Shown one piece after another: positions 8,324 through 17,446 of a stretch of 64,000 bases of DNA. The translations under genes were made by a program, and so were the position numbers. Every line of letters begins with the position of its first letter. Within the stretch, counting starts at the first letter, position 1. This DNA is from Arenibacter sp. F26102 (lineage in GTDB: Bacteria > Bacteroidota > Bacteroidia > Flavobacteriales > Flavobacteriaceae), in NCBI RefSeq assembly GCF_023015865.1, contig NZ_JALKBC010000005.1, positions 405,734-469,733 on the forward strand, written 5' to 3'. The notes under the pieces are model-generated. The model did no database searches and was not told the DNA's origin. It was given only the letters and a program-made list of their open reading frames with translations.

Positions 8324-9286
8324 TTAAAAATTAAAAGTAATTCCAATTTTGGTAAATTGGGAATTCATGTTGAAGTTGAAATCGGTTTGAATGCTTGACT
8401 TGTGTAATTCCCCTAGGGCCTCGGCATTATTTTTTTAACGATTCGTCTTCTCGCCGCATTTTTTCCAATGGCATAGCCTATTAAAATGGCCAAGGGGTAA
8501 TCTGAGATCCAATATATTTTACTACTTATCATTTCAATTGCCATAATTCCTATCAAGGAATGGTCAACGGGCTTGATCCATCTTATTTCCGGATAGCTTG
8601 TAGTTATAGCGGTTATGGCCCTCATTAAGGTAGCAACATGTCCGGACGGCATGGCGTCATATTGAGGGTATTGGTTAGTATGCCTTAAAACTGGGAAAAG
8701 GAGTCGTATGGCCCCCTGGGTGGCCGGTCTCCATTGCCCTGTTGGGGTTTTGTCTTCCCGCAATCCTTTTTATGGTTTGGGTAATTGCCCCAACAGATAT
8801 TAATACTTCCGCAATTCATTTGCTGTATTAAGAGCTTATGATTATTGGATAATTTTCCAAACACATAAAAACCGCCGCTTATTAAAAGGGTAGTTCCGCC
8901 ATTTTCCAAGTAATAAACGGTAGAGTTGCTGTTATTGGGAATAACTCAAAAAAAAACACCAAACAACTTATTGTAAGAGTGGTCTTGGTCCCGGTCTATT
9001 GGCTTCCCTATACCTATACTGAAATCTGTTATATGTTGATCTAGGGGTATCAAGGCTCCGGTAGAGGTATTGGCGGGCCTTGTCCGCATTATATTTTCTC
9101 TTTGTAGGGTGAACTGACCAAATTGGGCGATATCTTTTGCGATATGCCTATCGTATTCAAAAATATAGGCTTTTTAAAGCTGTATGTCAGGTCTTTTGAA
9201 GTTATGTGGTATTGTATCTTCTCTCTTTAGGGTTGTGCGATTACAACCATAGCGAAAGCCGGTAAAATTAATATTAGTATTTTATG
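8324..9286 (-). pseudogene. PAP2-family phosphatase pseudogene with several frameshifts
   Basis: The stretch reads as a complete PAP2 (type 2 phosphatidic acid phosphatase) protein only if frames are changed repeatedly. From the N-terminus: a signal-peptide-like segment ILILILPAFAMVVIAQP followed by an in-frame TAA (about 9240); SKDLTYSFKKPIF; then a frame change to RHIAKDIAQFGQF; GGTTLLISGGFYVFGKLSNN (about 8850); a shift to ITQTIKRIAGRQNP; PFPSFKAY; another shift to YDAMPSGHVATLM with the SGH motif; WISDYPLAILIGYAIGK; and a last shift to an aromatic tail ending FTKIGITFNF at 8324. The motif-3 catalytic His is Tyr (KIYWISD). No start codon is intact. It is a dead gene that fills the otherwise empty gap. 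Confidence 0.82.
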
Positions 9287-9339
9287 GAGTGACTACAATT
9301 GTCCCTTGGGTAAAGCTTTCGATCGTTCCGTTCCAAAAT

Positions 9340-9744
9340 TTATGTAGATTGCTTTCTTTGGTCTTGACTATTCAATGATTTTTTTAAATTCTCCTGTACC
9401 TTGAATTTCACAATTTTAGTGATTAAGGGAAGTGGCAATGGTTTGTCCAATGGAAATTGGACCGAGCCCTTCCCTCGCTTAAACGGCGCCAAATCTTTTT
9501 CAAATTCTTTGTGCCCTGTGGGTGTAGCATAGAATCCGATATGGTTTTTATAGGCGGCAAAATACACTAACATTCCACGGTATTTGTAAGCTGGCATATT
9601 ATAGCTGATCACCTCTTCTGCCTCGGGAGCAGCTTTTTTTATTGTCCTTCTAAGTTCTTCCAAAATCCCTTGAACCTCTTGAGGGAAATGAGCAATATAT
9701 GTTGTTGCGTCATTTATTAATCTATTGGGTTTTATGCCTGTCAT
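9340..9744 (-). CDS. DUF1801 domain protein (YdhG-like)
   Basis: A 134-residue cytoplasmic protein of the DUF1801/YdhG-like family. The family has a frataxin-like fold and some members are described as iron chaperones. The signature is EELRRTIKKAAPEAEEVISYNMPAYKY followed by FAAYKNHIGFYATP. It is the last gene of a same-strand group with two VOC proteins and an SRPBCC protein, a combination often found together in flavobacteria. Its biochemical role is not established. Confidence 0.86.
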   Translation of the reverse strand: MTGIKPNRLINDATTYIAHFPQEVQGILEELRRTIKKAAPEAEEVISYNMPAYKYRGMLVYFAAYKNHIGFYATPTGHKEFEKDLAPFKRGKGSVQFPLDKPLPLPLITKIVKFKVQENLKKSLNSQDQRKQST

Positions 9745-9851
9745 AAAAATTTATTTACGCATATTTTTAAAACATAATTATTTAAAAATCAATTAATTCA
9801 ATAAACTTATTTAATTAATAACTTTAAAATTAAAATCGATTACCTAGAGGC

Positions 9852-10280
9852 TCACTTTGCCTGATTTAAATGAAAATTGATCATCCAGCGAATTCCAAAC
9901 CTATCAATGAAACTGCCAAAATAATCGCCCCAAAACATGTCGGCCATTTTCATCTCAATATCTCCTTCTTTGGAAAGACCATTGAATAGACGATCTGCTT
10001 CTTTTCTGCTATCTGCAGTCAACATGATATAAGTTTGGCTGCCCGGTTGTAATACGTGTCCGGCTGAAGGTATTATATCCGAAGCCATTAAAAGAGTGTC
10101 GTTACCAATTGGAAGCGCAATGTGCATGGTGCGATTTTTATCTTCTTGGGAAAGTTCCTCACCGCCTGGGGCTTCCGACATTTTCATATTGGCCGAAAAT
10201 TCACCTCCGAAAACGGATTTATAGAAAACAAATGCTTCTTCGGCATTTCCATCAAAATTTAAATAAGGATCTACTTTCAT
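9852..10280 (-). CDS. VOC-superfamily protein, PhnB-like
   Basis: A 142-residue protein of the vicinal oxygen chelate superfamily, closest to PhnB/3-demethylubiquinone-9 3-methyltransferase-like proteins: YLNFDGNAEEAFVFYKSVFGGEF at the start, then MHIALPIGNDTLLMASD and a terminal FGIRWMINF. Proteins of this group are dimers of beta-alpha-beta-beta-beta modules; their substrates are mostly unknown. It starts 27 bases after the SRPBCC gene and is probably co-transcribed with it. Confidence 0.9.
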   Translation of the reverse strand: MKVDPYLNFDGNAEEAFVFYKSVFGGEFSANMKMSEAPGGEELSQEDKNRTMHIALPIGNDTLLMASDIIPSAGHVLQPGSQTYIMLTADSRKEADRLFNGLSKEGDIEMKMADMFWGDYFGSFIDRFGIRWMINFHLNQAK

Positions 10281-10307
10281 GATTTTAGATTTTATTAATT
10301 TTTTTAG

Positions 10308-10745
10308 TCAATGTTCTTCTGCCAGCTTTTTTACTTTTTCCAATGCCTTGGGCCAAGTTTTGGAAAAATACTCCAGATATTCGTCGGTAATGTCCATCTC
10401 TACAATCAAGTTTGTTTTTTCTTCTATTTGGATGAGGGTGTAATTTTCCATGGCACCTTTCCATTCTAGTGCACTTTTACTTTTGTCTTCCACTCCATTG
10501 GTAACATATCCCAAGTGTTCAATTGACATAAAGGAATAAGGTTTATTGGCGACAATGCGGGAAACCATCCCATTGTTTTCTGCGTTGAGAAAAAGTGCAG
10601 TGCTTCCCTCCTTCCAATCTGTTTCTACCCGTGAACCTTCGCTAAAAATTGATGTCCATTTAGGGTAGGTCCTATTGCTCCATAATATTTCCCAAACCCT
10701 TTCGCATGGGGCGTGGATAATTATACTAAATATTTTATTTTTCAT
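10308..10745 (-). CDS. SRPBCC (START-like) domain protein
   Basis: A 145-residue protein of the SRPBCC/AHSA1-like superfamily, with a helix-grip fold that forms a hydrophobic cavity. The typical opening is IHAPCERVWEILWSNRTYPKWTSIFSEGS and the closing long helix is WPKALEKVKKLAEEH. The ligand is unknown. It lies between two VOC genes (28 and 27 bases apart), so the three are likely one operon. Confidence 0.87.
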   Translation of the reverse strand: MKNKIFSIIIHAPCERVWEILWSNRTYPKWTSIFSEGSRVETDWKEGSTALFLNAENNGMVSRIVANKPYSFMSIEHLGYVTNGVEDKSKSALEWKGAMENYTLIQIEEKTNLIVEMDITDEYLEYFSKTWPKALEKVKKLAEEH

Positions 10746-10773
10746 AGTTCAGCATAAACTACGGTTCACTACA

Positions 10774-11199
10774 TTATGGTTCGGGCATAGGCATATTTTT
10801 CATATCCATATGCAGCATACACCAGCGGTGGCCATCCAAGTCTTCAAATCCACAGACGTACATCCATCCTTCGGGTTCCCTTGGTTCCGCATAAATTTTC
10901 CCCCCGGCTTTGCGAACCAGATCAGCCATCATACCCACATCCATCCTACTTTGCGCATCTATATTTAAAAGTACTTCTGTTCCTTTTGAGGTATTGGATA
11001 TTTCATTCCCTGTAAAACCTTTAAACACGGTTTCAGGGAAGAGCATCATCACAAATTTGTTTTCACCAATTAAAAAACTACCTAAATGCGTAGCTGCCGT
11101 ATGAACTGGATTGGGTGTAAATCCAATACTCTTAAAAAACATTTTAGATTTCTCTAGGTCTCTGACAGGAAGATTTAGCCAAAATTGATTTATTTTCAT
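10774..11199 (-). CDS. VOC-superfamily (glyoxalase-like) protein
   Basis: A 141-residue glyoxalase/bleomycin-resistance-like protein. The N-terminal module reads NLPVRDLEKSKMFFKSIGF and the C-terminal module ends EPEGWMYVCGFEDLDGHRWCMLHMD, with the usual DxDGH-type motif. It may bind a metal and a small substrate; none is identifiable. First gene of the VOC, SRPBCC, PhnB-like, DUF1801 group. Confidence 0.9.
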   Translation of the reverse strand: MKINQFWLNLPVRDLEKSKMFFKSIGFTPNPVHTAATHLGSFLIGENKFVMMLFPETVFKGFTGNEISNTSKGTEVLLNIDAQSRMDVGMMADLVRKAGGKIYAEPREPEGWMYVCGFEDLDGHRWCMLHMDMKNMPMPEP

Positions 11200-11726
11200 T
11201 TCTGGATATTAAAAATAATTATGATGTGCTTTTATATAATTTATGATGCTCCATTATAAAGATAATCGAAAATTATCACATCTAATAAGTCAACTTACCT
11301 CAATATTTTGGGTCGAATATGTAATTCATTTTATTTTTTTTTACACTATGAATTAAAATAAAACGCTGGCAGTCTCTAAAACCTAAAAGTCGTTTCCCTC
11401 ACGGTGTTTAGGTTTATGATAAATTGGGTAATGCCCTTGGAATTCTAATGTAACGTATCATTAAGGTTAATAAAAAGACTTAATAGGATAGTGGATATTG
11501 ATTTTTAAATCCAGATTTGCAGTATGTATAATTTATAATCATTTAGGTTTATTTTTATTATAACATGCTGTATATTTGTTTCTTATAAAATGCCAAACAC
11601 TAACCATGGGCATTAAAGTTATTGTTTGTCTTGTTTCTTAAGGGGAGCAGGATAATATGGACTGACCCTTCTTATTCGGCATGGGTCCACTTTAATGGTA
11701 TATGGTGGTTAATTTAATTTCTGACC
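11200..11726. other. Intergenic region between the divergent VOC and LytTR genes
   Basis: This 527-base AT-rich gap holds no credible gene. It contains a 9-bp inverted repeat (AAACCTAAA at 11379-11387, TTTAGGTTT at 11407-11415, 19-base loop) and a -7 element for the LytTR gene at 11571-11578, implying a long 5' leader of about 140 bases. Confidence 0.5.
11571..11578 (+). promoter_or_regulatory. -7 promoter element upstream of the LytTR regulator
   Basis: TATATTTG, an exact TAnnTTTG match, 149 bases before the ATG of the LytTR gene. Confidence 0.4.
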
Positions 11727-12431
11727 ATGAAAAACACTAAGTTAAAATGTATTTTAATAGATGACTCCACGCTACAAAGACGTGCGGTCGCCAAAATTAT
11801 AAAAGAACATTCCAAACTTGAGCTAATAAATGAATTTGACAATGGTTTGGACGCTAAAAATGACATTGGGAGTAATATCATAGATTTAATTTTTCTGGAT
11901 ATTGAAATGCCTGGGTTCAATGGTTTCGATTTGTTGGAATCCCTGGAGCACAAACCACAGGTAATCCTTATTTCCGGCAACCCAAATTACGCAATGAAGG
12001 CATTCGACTACGATGTAACGGACTATTTACAGAAACCTGTGGATAAGAACCGGTTTGATCTTTCAATTAAAAAAGCAATCAATAAATTTGATCTTCAAAA
12101 TGCAGAAGAGGTTGAGTTGGAGTATATTTATGTAAATAGCAACCTTAAGAAGACCAAATTGTTTTTAAATGAGATAATGTGGATCGAGGCTTATGGTGAT
12201 TATGTGAAAATCATAACTAATGAGAAAAAAACATTGATTCTCTCCACCATGAAGGCGTTTGCAAAACAGTTGCCTCAGAATAAATTTCTTAGAATTCATA
12301 AATCCTATACTGTAAATCTTGAGAAAATAGAAAATTTCAATGGTTCTACGGTTGAAATAAATGGACAGGTTATTCCTCTAAGTAGGCATAAAAAGGAGGC
12401 ATTGATCGAAGCCTTGGTGGTGATAGAATAG
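11727..12431 (+). CDS. LytTR-family response regulator
   Basis: A 234-residue two-component response regulator. The receiver domain (about 1-120) has the phosphoacceptor Asp58 in LIFLDIEMPG, acidic ILIDDS at the start and the conserved Lys in YLQKPVDK. The LytTR DNA-binding domain (about 138-232) has IMWIEAYGDYVKI and NKFLRIHKSYTVNLEKI. LytTR proteins bind direct repeats and in Bacteroidetes usually pair with a histidine kinase; none is adjacent, so it is an orphan here. Candidate LytTR-type repeats occur at 55595-55630. Confidence 0.93.
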   Translation: MKNTKLKCILIDDSTLQRRAVAKIIKEHSKLELINEFDNGLDAKNDIGSNIIDLIFLDIEMPGFNGFDLLESLEHKPQVILISGNPNYAMKAFDYDVTDYLQKPVDKNRFDLSIKKAINKFDLQNAEEVELEYIYVNSNLKKTKLFLNEIMWIEAYGDYVKIITNEKKTLILSTMKAFAKQLPQNKFLRIHKSYTVNLEKIENFNGSTVEINGQVIPLSRHKKEALIEALVVIE

Positions 12432-12628
12432 CAATCTACATGGATGGTATTAATATTTCTAAACATTAAAAAGTGTGGTGAAATTCCTTTTATATTGATT
12501 TAGTATGTTCTAGAATGGCTATAACGGCCAAAGTATTTACTTTATGTGTTGTCCCTTTTCAACCAGTAGAAAAGCCTAAGGAGGTAAGGTATGATTAAAG
12601 GAGAATTCTTTTTATCTTTACAATACAG

Positions 12629-13027
12629 ATGAGCAAATTTTTTTCCATAACACTTTCGCTTTTGCTTTTGATCCAAAGTTTTAACTTGGATATGGTAGAC
12701 GTTGCCCAGTTGGATGATTTTTTGACTCACGCCCAATTCCACAAGCAGAAGTACGGCGATAATTTATTGGTTTTCATTTCCAAACATTATGGGGAGCTCA
12801 AAAAGCAACACGATATAGAACATAGGGAAGAGCACGAGGACCATGAAGAATTGCCTTTCAGTCATCAAACCTGTTCCCATTTTACATCAGCCTTCGTGCT
12901 GAATGTGGTTGATTTTGGGATGCCTAAATCCACGCAGGTAACAGATACCGCCTCAAACTTCTTTTATCAGGAGTCATATTACCCAATACAAAATTCCGAT
13001 ATCTTCCAGCCGCCCAAGGCAGCATAA
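12629..13027 (+). CDS. His-rich exported protein of a metal efflux operon
   Basis: A 132-residue protein with an N-terminal signal peptide (SITLSLLLLIQSF) and a histidine/acid-rich middle (HDIEHREEHEDHEELPFSHQ, then CSHF) that looks able to bind divalent or soft metals. It lies 71 bases upstream of the CusA/CzcA-type pump and in the same direction. Similar small His-rich proteins precede such pumps in other Bacteroidetes, which suggests a periplasmic metal buffer or sensor; that is inference. TATCTTTA, a -7-like sequence, is only 9 bases before the ATG. Confidence 0.78.
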   Translation: MSKFFSITLSLLLLIQSFNLDMVDVAQLDDFLTHAQFHKQKYGDNLLVFISKHYGELKKQHDIEHREEHEDHEELPFSHQTCSHFTSAFVLNVVDFGMPKSTQVTDTASNFFYQESYYPIQNSDIFQPPKAA

Positions 13028-13098
13028 TTCATTACTGATACAAATCATTATTAAACAAGCTGTTTTGCCATAGCTTGCCATCTTTTTATCTATGAATT

Positions 13099-16000
13099 AT
13101 GTTATCCAATATTATACAATTCAGTGTAAGGAATAAATTAATTGTTCTTTTGTTCACACTTTTTATTATAGGTTTTGGACTATTTTCTTTAACCCAAATA
13201 CCTATCGGTGCCGTTCCGGACGTTACCAATAATCAAGTTCAGGTAATTACCACATCGCAAAATTTGTCTACTCAGGATATGGAGCAATTTATAACCTATC
13301 CCGTTGAGCTTGAAATGGCCAATTTGCCCGGGGTGGTTGAGATTCGTTCGGTCTCAAAATTTGGACTTTCGGTGGTTACCATAGTCTTTGAGGACAAAAT
13401 GGGGAACTATTTACCTAGACAGTTAATTGCCGAAAAATTAATATCCGCTTCCGAAAAAATCCCCGAAGGGTTCGGCACCCCCAAAATGGGGCCCATTACA
13501 ACTGGTCTTGGAGAAATTTATCAATATATTTTGGATGCAAAACCGGGATATAAGGATAAATACTCTGCTATGGACCTGCGTACCATTCAAGACTGGGTGG
13601 TCAAAAGACAGCTTTCCGGAATTCCGGGTGTTGTGGAGGTTAATACTTGGGGGGGCTATTTAAAGCAATATGAGGTGGCCATAAGTACTCAAAAGCTACA
13701 TGCCATGAATATTACCACGGCCGAAATTTTTACTGCCTTGGAAAAGAACAACAGCGTTTCGGGCGGTGGTTATATCGAAAAGGTAAATCAGGCATACTTT
13801 ATTCGGGGCGAAGGGCTTATTTCTTCACTTCAGGATGTTGAAAACATCGTGGTTAAAACAACCAACAATCTTCCTATTTATATTAAGGATGTGGCCAAGG
13901 TGGGCTTTGGCAGCGCAACCCGTTTTGGGGCCATAACAGGCAATGGTGAAGGAGAAAAAGTTCTTGGCCAAGTAATGATGTTGAAGGATGCCAATTCCAA
14001 AAAAGTTATAGAGGCCATCCATGAACGCGTTGATGCCATTTCCAAGACCTTGCCCGAAGGTGTTTTTATCAATGGGTTTTTGGAACGCAGCGAGCTTATA
14101 TCCAAAACCACCTTTACTGTTGCCGAGAACTTAATTTTAGGCTGTTTGATCGTTATTTTTGTGGTGGTTTTACTGCTTGGAAATCTTCGCTCGGGTCTGG
14201 TGGTGGCTTCCGTAATTCCACTTTGTTTGTTATTTGCCCTCTCCTTAATGTATATATTCGGGGTAGACGCGAACCTAATGAGTCTAGGGGCCATAGATTT
14301 TGGTATTATAATCGATGGAGCCGTTATAATAGTGGAATATATTGCTTTTCAAATTACCGCTAAAAGGGGGGCTTTGCAATTGCTGGGGGCGAAAGAACAA
14401 CAAGTACTGAAAGATAAAATCACCTTCAGTGGAGCTTCCAAAATGATGAACTCGGCCATCTTTGGGCAGTTAATTATTCTAATCGTATTTATCCCAATTT
14501 TATCTCTAAGTGGTGTTGAGGGTAAAATGTTCAAGCCCATGGCGCTTACCTTTAGTTTTGCTTTGATAGGCGCCATGATATTATGTTTTACTTATGTTCC
14601 GGTGGCAGCGACGCTTTTTATAAAACCATCTACCTTATCCCCAAAAAATATTTCGGTTCGTCTAATGGATTTTCTTAGTAGGTCCTATGATCCCATTATT
14701 CGATGGGCATTAAAAAAGAAAAAAATAGTTTTGGCCATTGCCATCTTGCTTTTAGGGAGCTCCATTTATTTGTTTACTACTATGGGAGGGGAATTTGTTC
14801 CTACTTTGGATGAAGGCGATTTTGTTATACAACCCGTTCTTAAAACAGGTACATCATTGGGTAAAACTATTGAAATAACCACAAGGATTGAAAGGATTTT
14901 ATTGGATAATTTTCCAGAGGTTAAACAGGTTGTTACCAGAATTGGAGCCGCCGAAGTGCCCACGGACCCTATGTCTATGGAAGAAAGTGATGTTATTATC
15001 ATCCTAAAATCTAAAAAAGAATGGGTTTCGGCAGAAAGCAAGGATGAATTGGCCGATAAATTTAAGGAAGCCTTGTCGGTAATCCCGGGGATGGAGGTAG
15101 AATTTACCCAGCCCATAGAAATGCGTTTTAATGAGCTTATTACCGGGGTCCGTGCGGATATTGCCATTAAAATTTTCGGTGACGACTTGGAAATCCTAAA
15201 TAAAAAAGGAAATGAAATTAGAAACTTGATCAAGAATGTAGATGGTGCTGCCGATATAACGGTCGAGAAAATTGCAGGCCTTCCGCAAATGAACGTTAAG
15301 TTTGACAGGGTAAAAATTGCAAGATATGGTCTAAATATAGCCGACCTTAACAGCCTTATTTCCATGGGGTTTGCAGGAACCAACTTAGGGAGTGTATTTG
15401 AAGGGGAAAAGCGATTTGACCTTACTTTAAGGTTGGACCAAAATAGTAGGCAAGACATCACTAATTTAAAAAATTTGTATGTAGACACCCCTACTTCCGG
15501 CAAAATTCCTTTAGGGGAGTTGGCCCAAATATCCTACACTACCGGGGCTGCAAAAATCTCGAGGGATGACACCAAACGCAGGATCGTAGTGGGCATCAAT
15601 GTGCGTAACAGAGACCTTCAATCAGTAGTTGATGATGTTCAAAAGCTCATTGAAACAAATATAAGACTACCTACGGGTTACACCATTACCTATGGGGGGC
15701 AGTTCGAAAATTTACAAAGTGCCAAGGACCGATTAAAAATTGCCGTCCCAGTGGCATTGATCCTTATTTTAATTATGCTCTATTTTGCATTTCATTCTAT
15801 TAGGGAGGCCCTTATTATTTATTCTGCAATTCCGCTTGCTGCCGTAGGTGGTATACTCTTGTTGTTTGCCCGGGACATGCCATTTAGTATCTCTGCGGGG
15901 GTTGGCTTTATAGCCCTTTTCGGTATTGCTGTCCTTAACGGGATTGTATTGATAGAACATTTTAAAGAACTAAAACACCAGGGAATGGAAGATTCAGATG

Positions 16001-17436
16001 AGTTAATTATCCAAGGTTCCAAGGACAGGTTGAGGGCGGTTTTACTTACTGCATCCGCTGCGGCACTTGGTTTCCTTCCAATGGCTATTTCCACCAATGT
16101 TGGGGCAGAGGTACAAAGACCGCTTGCTACCGTGGTTATTGGAGGGCTTATTACCGCCACCATATTGACTTTAGTGGTACTGCCTATCCTCTACTCCATA
16201 TTTCATTCAAAAGATAGACCAGAGGGGGTAAAATCCAAAAGCAGTTCAAAGATACTAGGTTTCGTAATTCTGTTTACTGTGTGTGCCACTTCGGTTCAGG
16301 CACAGGAAGAAGGACTTAATTTTGACGAAATACGAACTATGGCATTAAAGGGTAATTCCGGACTTAAAGCATCGAGCTTAAGAGTGGATGAATCCAAGGT
16401 GTTGATAGGGAGTGCATTTAATTTTGACAAGACAGAGGTCTATTATCATTATGATCAAAATAATATAGCTTTTAACGACAAACCTTTGGAGGTATTCGGG
16501 GTTCAGCAGAATTTCCTTTTTCCAACCGTATATTTTGCCGGAAAGGCTGTTAATAAGGCCAATTATCTCATAGAAAACAGCAACTATGAGCTAAAGAAGC
16601 AAATGCTGGAACAGGAATTGGCATCCAATTATCATGAGCTCCAATATGCCAGGCAAAAGGAAAAGACCTATAGTGAATTGAATGAGTTGTATGAGCGGTT
16701 TTCATATTCTGCACAACGAAGGTTTGAGCTGGGTGAAAGTAATTATTTGGAGAAAATAACGGCCCAGGCCAAGCAAAGGGAGCTTCGGACATTATACATA
16801 AAAGCCATTGAAGATGCCAACCTGGCCTATCAGCAACTAATTAAGACGGTGCAACCAGATTCTACATTATTGGTTAAAACCTTGCCAATGGAAAAACTTC
16901 GATTAATGGATATTAATATTGAAGAAAATGTTGGCATGTCATATTTTGAAAACAGAATAAAAATGTTCGATGCTAAAAGTAATCTTGAACAACAGCATTT
17001 ATTACCAGATCTTAACTTCAATTATTTCCAGGGTACCAATTCCACTTTGGGCGAAAACCTTCAAGGTTTTCAATTGGGTATTAAAATCCCCCTATTTTTT
17101 TGTGGAAATGCTTCTAAGATAAAGGCGGCCAAGATAGCCAAGGATATTTCCCAGGCCGAAGCACAGGATTATCAAATACAACTAAGGGCCAAATACGAAT
17201 CACTTACGGGCCTGTTGAAAAAGTATCAAGAGGTATTGTCTTATTATGAGACTGAAGGTCAAGGTCTTGCCGACGAAATTATAAAAACGGCGACACTAAG
17301 TTATCAGAGTGGGGAAATAGACTTTTTTCAATATATCCAAAGTATGGAAAACGGCTACAATATTACCCTAACCTATTTGGAGAATCTAAATGCCTATAAT
17401 CAAACGGTCATTGCAATTAATTACATAAACCTATAA
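13099..17436 (+). CDS. CusA/CzcA-type heavy-metal RND pump fused to a TolC-like channel
   Basis: A 1445-residue fusion. Residues 1-1045 are a heavy-metal-efflux RND permease with 12 predicted membrane helices, periplasmic porter domains and the TM4 motif GAIDFGIIIDGAVIIVEY (about 397-414) that carries the proton-relay aspartates. After a short basic linker comes a second signal-peptide-like stretch (ILGFVILFTVCATSVQAQ, about 1052-1070), then a TolC-type outer-membrane-factor domain (about 1075-1445) with long coiled-coil helices. It would export metal cations (Cu/Ag or Co/Zn/Cd class) from periplasm or cytoplasm to outside. The adaptor follows after 10 bases. Such fusions occur in other Bacteroidetes. 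Confidence 0.94.
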   Translation: MLSNIIQFSVRNKLIVLLFTLFIIGFGLFSLTQIPIGAVPDVTNNQVQVITTSQNLSTQDMEQFITYPVELEMANLPGVVEIRSVSKFGLSVVTIVFEDKMGNYLPRQLIAEKLISASEKIPEGFGTPKMGPITTGLGEIYQYILDAKPGYKDKYSAMDLRTIQDWVVKRQLSGIPGVVEVNTWGGYLKQYEVAISTQKLHAMNITTAEIFTALEKNNSVSGGGYIEKVNQAYFIRGEGLISSLQDVENIVVKTTNNLPIYIKDVAKVGFGSATRFGAITGNGEGEKVLGQVMMLKDANSKKVIEAIHERVDAISKTLPEGVFINGFLERSELISKTTFTVAENLILGCLIVIFVVVLLLGNLRSGLVVASVIPLCLLFALSLMYIFGVDANLMSLGAIDFGIIIDGAVIIVEYIAFQITAKRGALQLLGAKEQQVLKDKITFSGASKMMNSAIFGQLIILIVFIPILSLSGVEGKMFKPMALTFSFALIGAMILCFTYVPVAATLFIKPSTLSPKNISVRLMDFLSRSYDPIIRWALKKKKIVLAIAILLLGSSIYLFTTMGGEFVPTLDEGDFVIQPVLKTGTSLGKTIEITTRIERILLDNFPEVKQVVTRIGAAEVPTDPMSMEESDVIIILKSKKEWVSAESKDELADKFKEALSVIPGMEVEFTQPIEMRFNELITGVRADIAIKIFGDDLEILNKKGNEIRNLIKNVDGAADITVEKIAGLPQMNVKFDRVKIARYGLNIADLNSLISMGFAGTNLGSVFEGEKRFDLTLRLDQNSRQDITNLKNLYVDTPTSGKIPLGELAQISYTTGAAKISRDDTKRRIVVGINVRNRDLQSVVDDVQKLIETNIRLPTGYTITYGGQFENLQSAKDRLKIAVPVALILILIMLYFAFHSIREALIIYSAIPLAAVGGILLLFARDMPFSISAGVGFIALFGIAVLNGIVLIEHFKELKHQGMEDSDELIIQGSKDRLRAVLLTASAAALGFLPMAISTNVGAEVQRPLATVVIGGLITATILTLVVLPILYSIFHSKDRPEGVKSKSSSKILGFVILFTVCATSVQAQEEGLNFDEIRTMALKGNSGLKASSLRVDESKVLIGSAFNFDKTEVYYHYDQNNIAFNDKPLEVFGVQQNFLFPTVYFAGKAVNKANYLIENSNYELKKQMLEQELASNYHELQYARQKEKTYSELNELYERFSYSAQRRFELGESNYLEKITAQAKQRELRTLYIKAIEDANLAYQQLIKTVQPDSTLLVKTLPMEKLRLMDINIEENVGMSYFENRIKMFDAKSNLEQQHLLPDLNFNYFQGTNSTLGENLQGFQLGIKIPLFFCGNASKIKAAKIAKDISQAEAQDYQIQLRAKYESLTGLLKKYQEVLSYYETEGQGLADEIIKTATLSYQSGEIDFFQYIQSMENGYNITLTYLENLNAYNQTVIAINYINL

Positions 17437-17446
17437 AGTAAAAACT

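Noticed and set aside
14766..15503. A 245-codon open frame antisense to the RND pump gene
   Set aside because: It lies wholly inside a strongly conserved gene, has no recognisable domain, and its composition is that of a frame shadow. The same applies to antisense frames at 13878-14294 and 15819-16163.
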